Of a stretch of 64,000 nucleotides of DNA, positions 62,303 to 64,000 are shown in pieces. Position 1 is the stretch's first letter, and each line of letters opens with the position of its first letter. This DNA comes from JBBRBB01 sp963830175. GTDB lineage: Bacteria; Bacteroidota; Bacteroidia; Chitinophagales; Chitinophagaceae. Where the stretch lies: the NCBI GenBank assembly GCA_963830175.1, contig CAWHKV010000009.1, forward strand, positions 124,001-188,000, read 5' to 3'. Under the pieces are notes generated by a model. That model did not search any database. It was not told the DNA's origin and saw nothing but the letters and a program-made list of their open reading frames with translations. A program made the translations under genes and the position numbers.

Positions 62303-64000
62303 ATGCAAACTTTAAAGCACCGGTTTTTTATTTTATGGCTGATTTTGTTCAGCTCAACAAGTTTGCATGCACAGGTTTTGCGGGGAACGGTGGTAGATAA
62401 ACAAAGTGATGAACCTATTCCGTTTGTTGCGGCTAAATTTCTTAAAAGCGGCGATGGCACTTTGTCTGATTCCCTCGGCATGTTTTCCTTTCTTCAAAAA
62501 ACCTGGAAAGAAGATGATTCTCTACAGGTGTACAGTGTAGGTTATGCGAACCAGTTGATACCGGTTTCTGCTTTCAACGATTCTTCGTCGCTCATCATTA
62601 AAATGGAAATTCTGCCACCGCAGCAGGGCGTTGTGGTAAAATCAAAATATAACAGGGCGCTGTGGTTCTGGAGAAAGATCATTGCAAATAAAGACTTGAA
62701 CGACCGGCACCGTTTTGATAATTATGGGTATGAGGTGTATAATAAATTAGAGGCTGATCTCAGTAATATTGATAAAGAAAAATTGCAGCAAAGCAAACTG
62801 CTGAAGTCGTTTGATTTTGTTTTTAATTACATTGATTCCACCTCGGAAGAAGCGCCTTACCTGCCTTTATACCTTACCGAAACGCTTTCAGATTTTTATT
62901 ACCAGCGCGACCCACGCCGTACAAGGGAAGTGATAAAAGCCACCATTACCAATGGCATAGAGAATGAAAGCCTCGTGAAACAACTGGGCGCTACCTACCA
63001 GAATGTAAATGTGTATAACAACACCATCCCGGTGTTTGATAAACAGTTCATCAGTCCGCTGAATAACAATGCTGACAACTTTTACAATTTTAAATTGCTC
63101 GACACGCAGTACCTGGGTAATAAAAGGCTGGTGCACCTCGGGTTCACACCAAAAAGAAAAGGAGAAAATACGTTTTCAGGAGATTGCTGGGTGCATGATA
63201 CCACTTTCGCCATACAGAAAATTACGCTTAGCCCCGGCATGGAAGCCAATGTAAATTTTGTTACCGGGCTTACATTGATTCAGGAGTATAAACTGATCTA
63301 TGATTCCATCTGGTTCTTATACAAAGACAAATTCGTTGCTGATCTTTCACCTGCAGGCAAAAAAGCGGCTGGCATAAAAGCCCGCAAGACCACCACATAT
63401 AAAAATGTTATTCTTAACAGCGATTTTGTAACTACACAGTTAAGTAAAAGCAAAGCCAATGAAGACATAGTGCTGCTGCCCGAAACAGAGGCCAAGACAG
63501 ATTCTTTCTGGGTGCAGCAGCGGCATGAACCCCTTAACCGTAATGAACAGGGTATTTATGCTTTACTGGATACGCTCACCAATAACCCCACGTACAACCG
63601 TTACCGAAAAGCCTTTTCTTTCTTTACCACGGGTGTAAAAGATATAGGGCCTTTGCGCATCGGGCCTGGTTTTACTGGAGCAGTGGCAACCAGTGGGAGG
63701 GCACACGGTTGCGTTTTGACCTCTCAACAAACCAGAAATTCAGTAAAGATGTGTACCTGCATGGGTACCTCGCCTATGGTTTCTCTGACCAGCGCTACAA
63801 GGGAAAGGCAGAAGTGAAATACCTGTTCAGTCATAAACCCTGGGGTTATGCCTTATTATCGTACAAGCAGGATCTGGATAACGGCCAGGTGTATTACGAC
63901 CAGTTGGGAACGGATAATGTATTTGCATCCTTTCTCCGCAAACCAGGCATACCCTTTAAATACCAGCAGGTAACAGAAAAAAAATTAGAGCTGTACCAGG
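62303..64000 (+). pseudogene. DUF5686/carboxypeptidase-regulatory-like outer-membrane protein, frameshifted and cut by the window edge
   Basis: The protein starts MQTLKHRFF with a signal peptide ending LHAQ, then a CarboxypepD_reg-like domain (LRGTVVDKQSDEPIPFVAA, about residues 25-105), then a DUF5686-type region of the predicted outer-membrane barrel. At about 63667 the frame is broken: before it reads IGPG, after it WFYWSSGNQWEGTRLRFDL in the next frame, which runs open to the window end. One extra T (CCTTGG in place of CCTGG) restores IGPWFYWSS. The ATG at 62273 is an alternative start with ten more residues. The function of this family is not known. Confidence 0.8.

Overview
The window is chromosomal DNA of a Bacteroidota bacterium, most likely of the Chitinophagaceae or a close relative. 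Evidence is the roughly 40% GC content, Bacteroidota-type promoters (-7 TAnnTTTG, sometimes with TTG/TTTG about 19 bases upstream) and family-specific gene sets: PadR/PspC pair, DUF2490, futalosine menaquinone gene mqnC, a one-cysteine DksA-like protein after ileS, YkuD_2 transpeptidase, and a TPR/beta-barrel/HU-domain trio. It is dense in housekeeping genes. I see no prophage, insertion sequence, CRISPR array or defence island, and no stretch over 300 bases without a gene. Taxonomy is inferred from gene content only.

Layout. 1-2.7 kb: end of a sugar-acid dehydratase, an SDR dehydrogenase, pyrophosphatase and a YetF-like membrane protein. 2.9-5.5 kb: PadR regulator and a double-PspC envelope protein. 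5.7-6.7 kb: gcvT. 6.8-13.4 kb: an inorganic-carbon locus with a separate SulP transporter and beta-carbonic anhydrase, a small secreted S74-like protein, a DUF2490 protein and a second SulP fused to a carbonic anhydrase, next to a divergent TetR regulator with a candidate operator. 13.4-16.2 kb: mqnC, an aspartyl protease with PDZ domain, tRNA-Arg(CCG). 16.3-20.7 kb: carotenoid operon idi-crtD-like-cruF-crtZ-crtY, the tool set for a saproxanthin-type monocyclic carotenoid, without phytoene synthase. 20.8-28.7 kb: LolC/E-type permease, rbfA, MsbA-like exporter, DksA-like protein, ileS. 28.8-35.1 kb: obgE, L,D-transpeptidase-like protein, rpsO, pnp, prmA, plsY. 35.3-40.9 kb: HerA-like ATPase, RecQ, copper ATPase. 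41-42.7 kb: tsaE, alanine dehydrogenase. 42.8-49 kb: a frameshifted methyltransferase and the HU/barrel/TPR trio. 49-54 kb: DoxX, thioesterase, frameshifted PBP4-type carboxypeptidase, cinA, 2-oxoacid dehydrogenase E2. 54-64 kb: two M16 peptidases flanking a GH16 hydrolase, lpxD, 3-hydroxyacyl-CoA dehydrogenase, MerR regulator, thioredoxin-like protein, a free-standing C-terminal half of CarB, and a frameshifted DUF5686 protein cut by the window end.

Themes worth attention: the paired split and fused SulP/carbonic anhydrase modules; a five-copy short repeat family around TTGCRTCGCA; the split carbamoyl-phosphate synthase large subunit; and three single-base frameshifts in otherwise intact genes, which suggest either sequence errors or recent decay.
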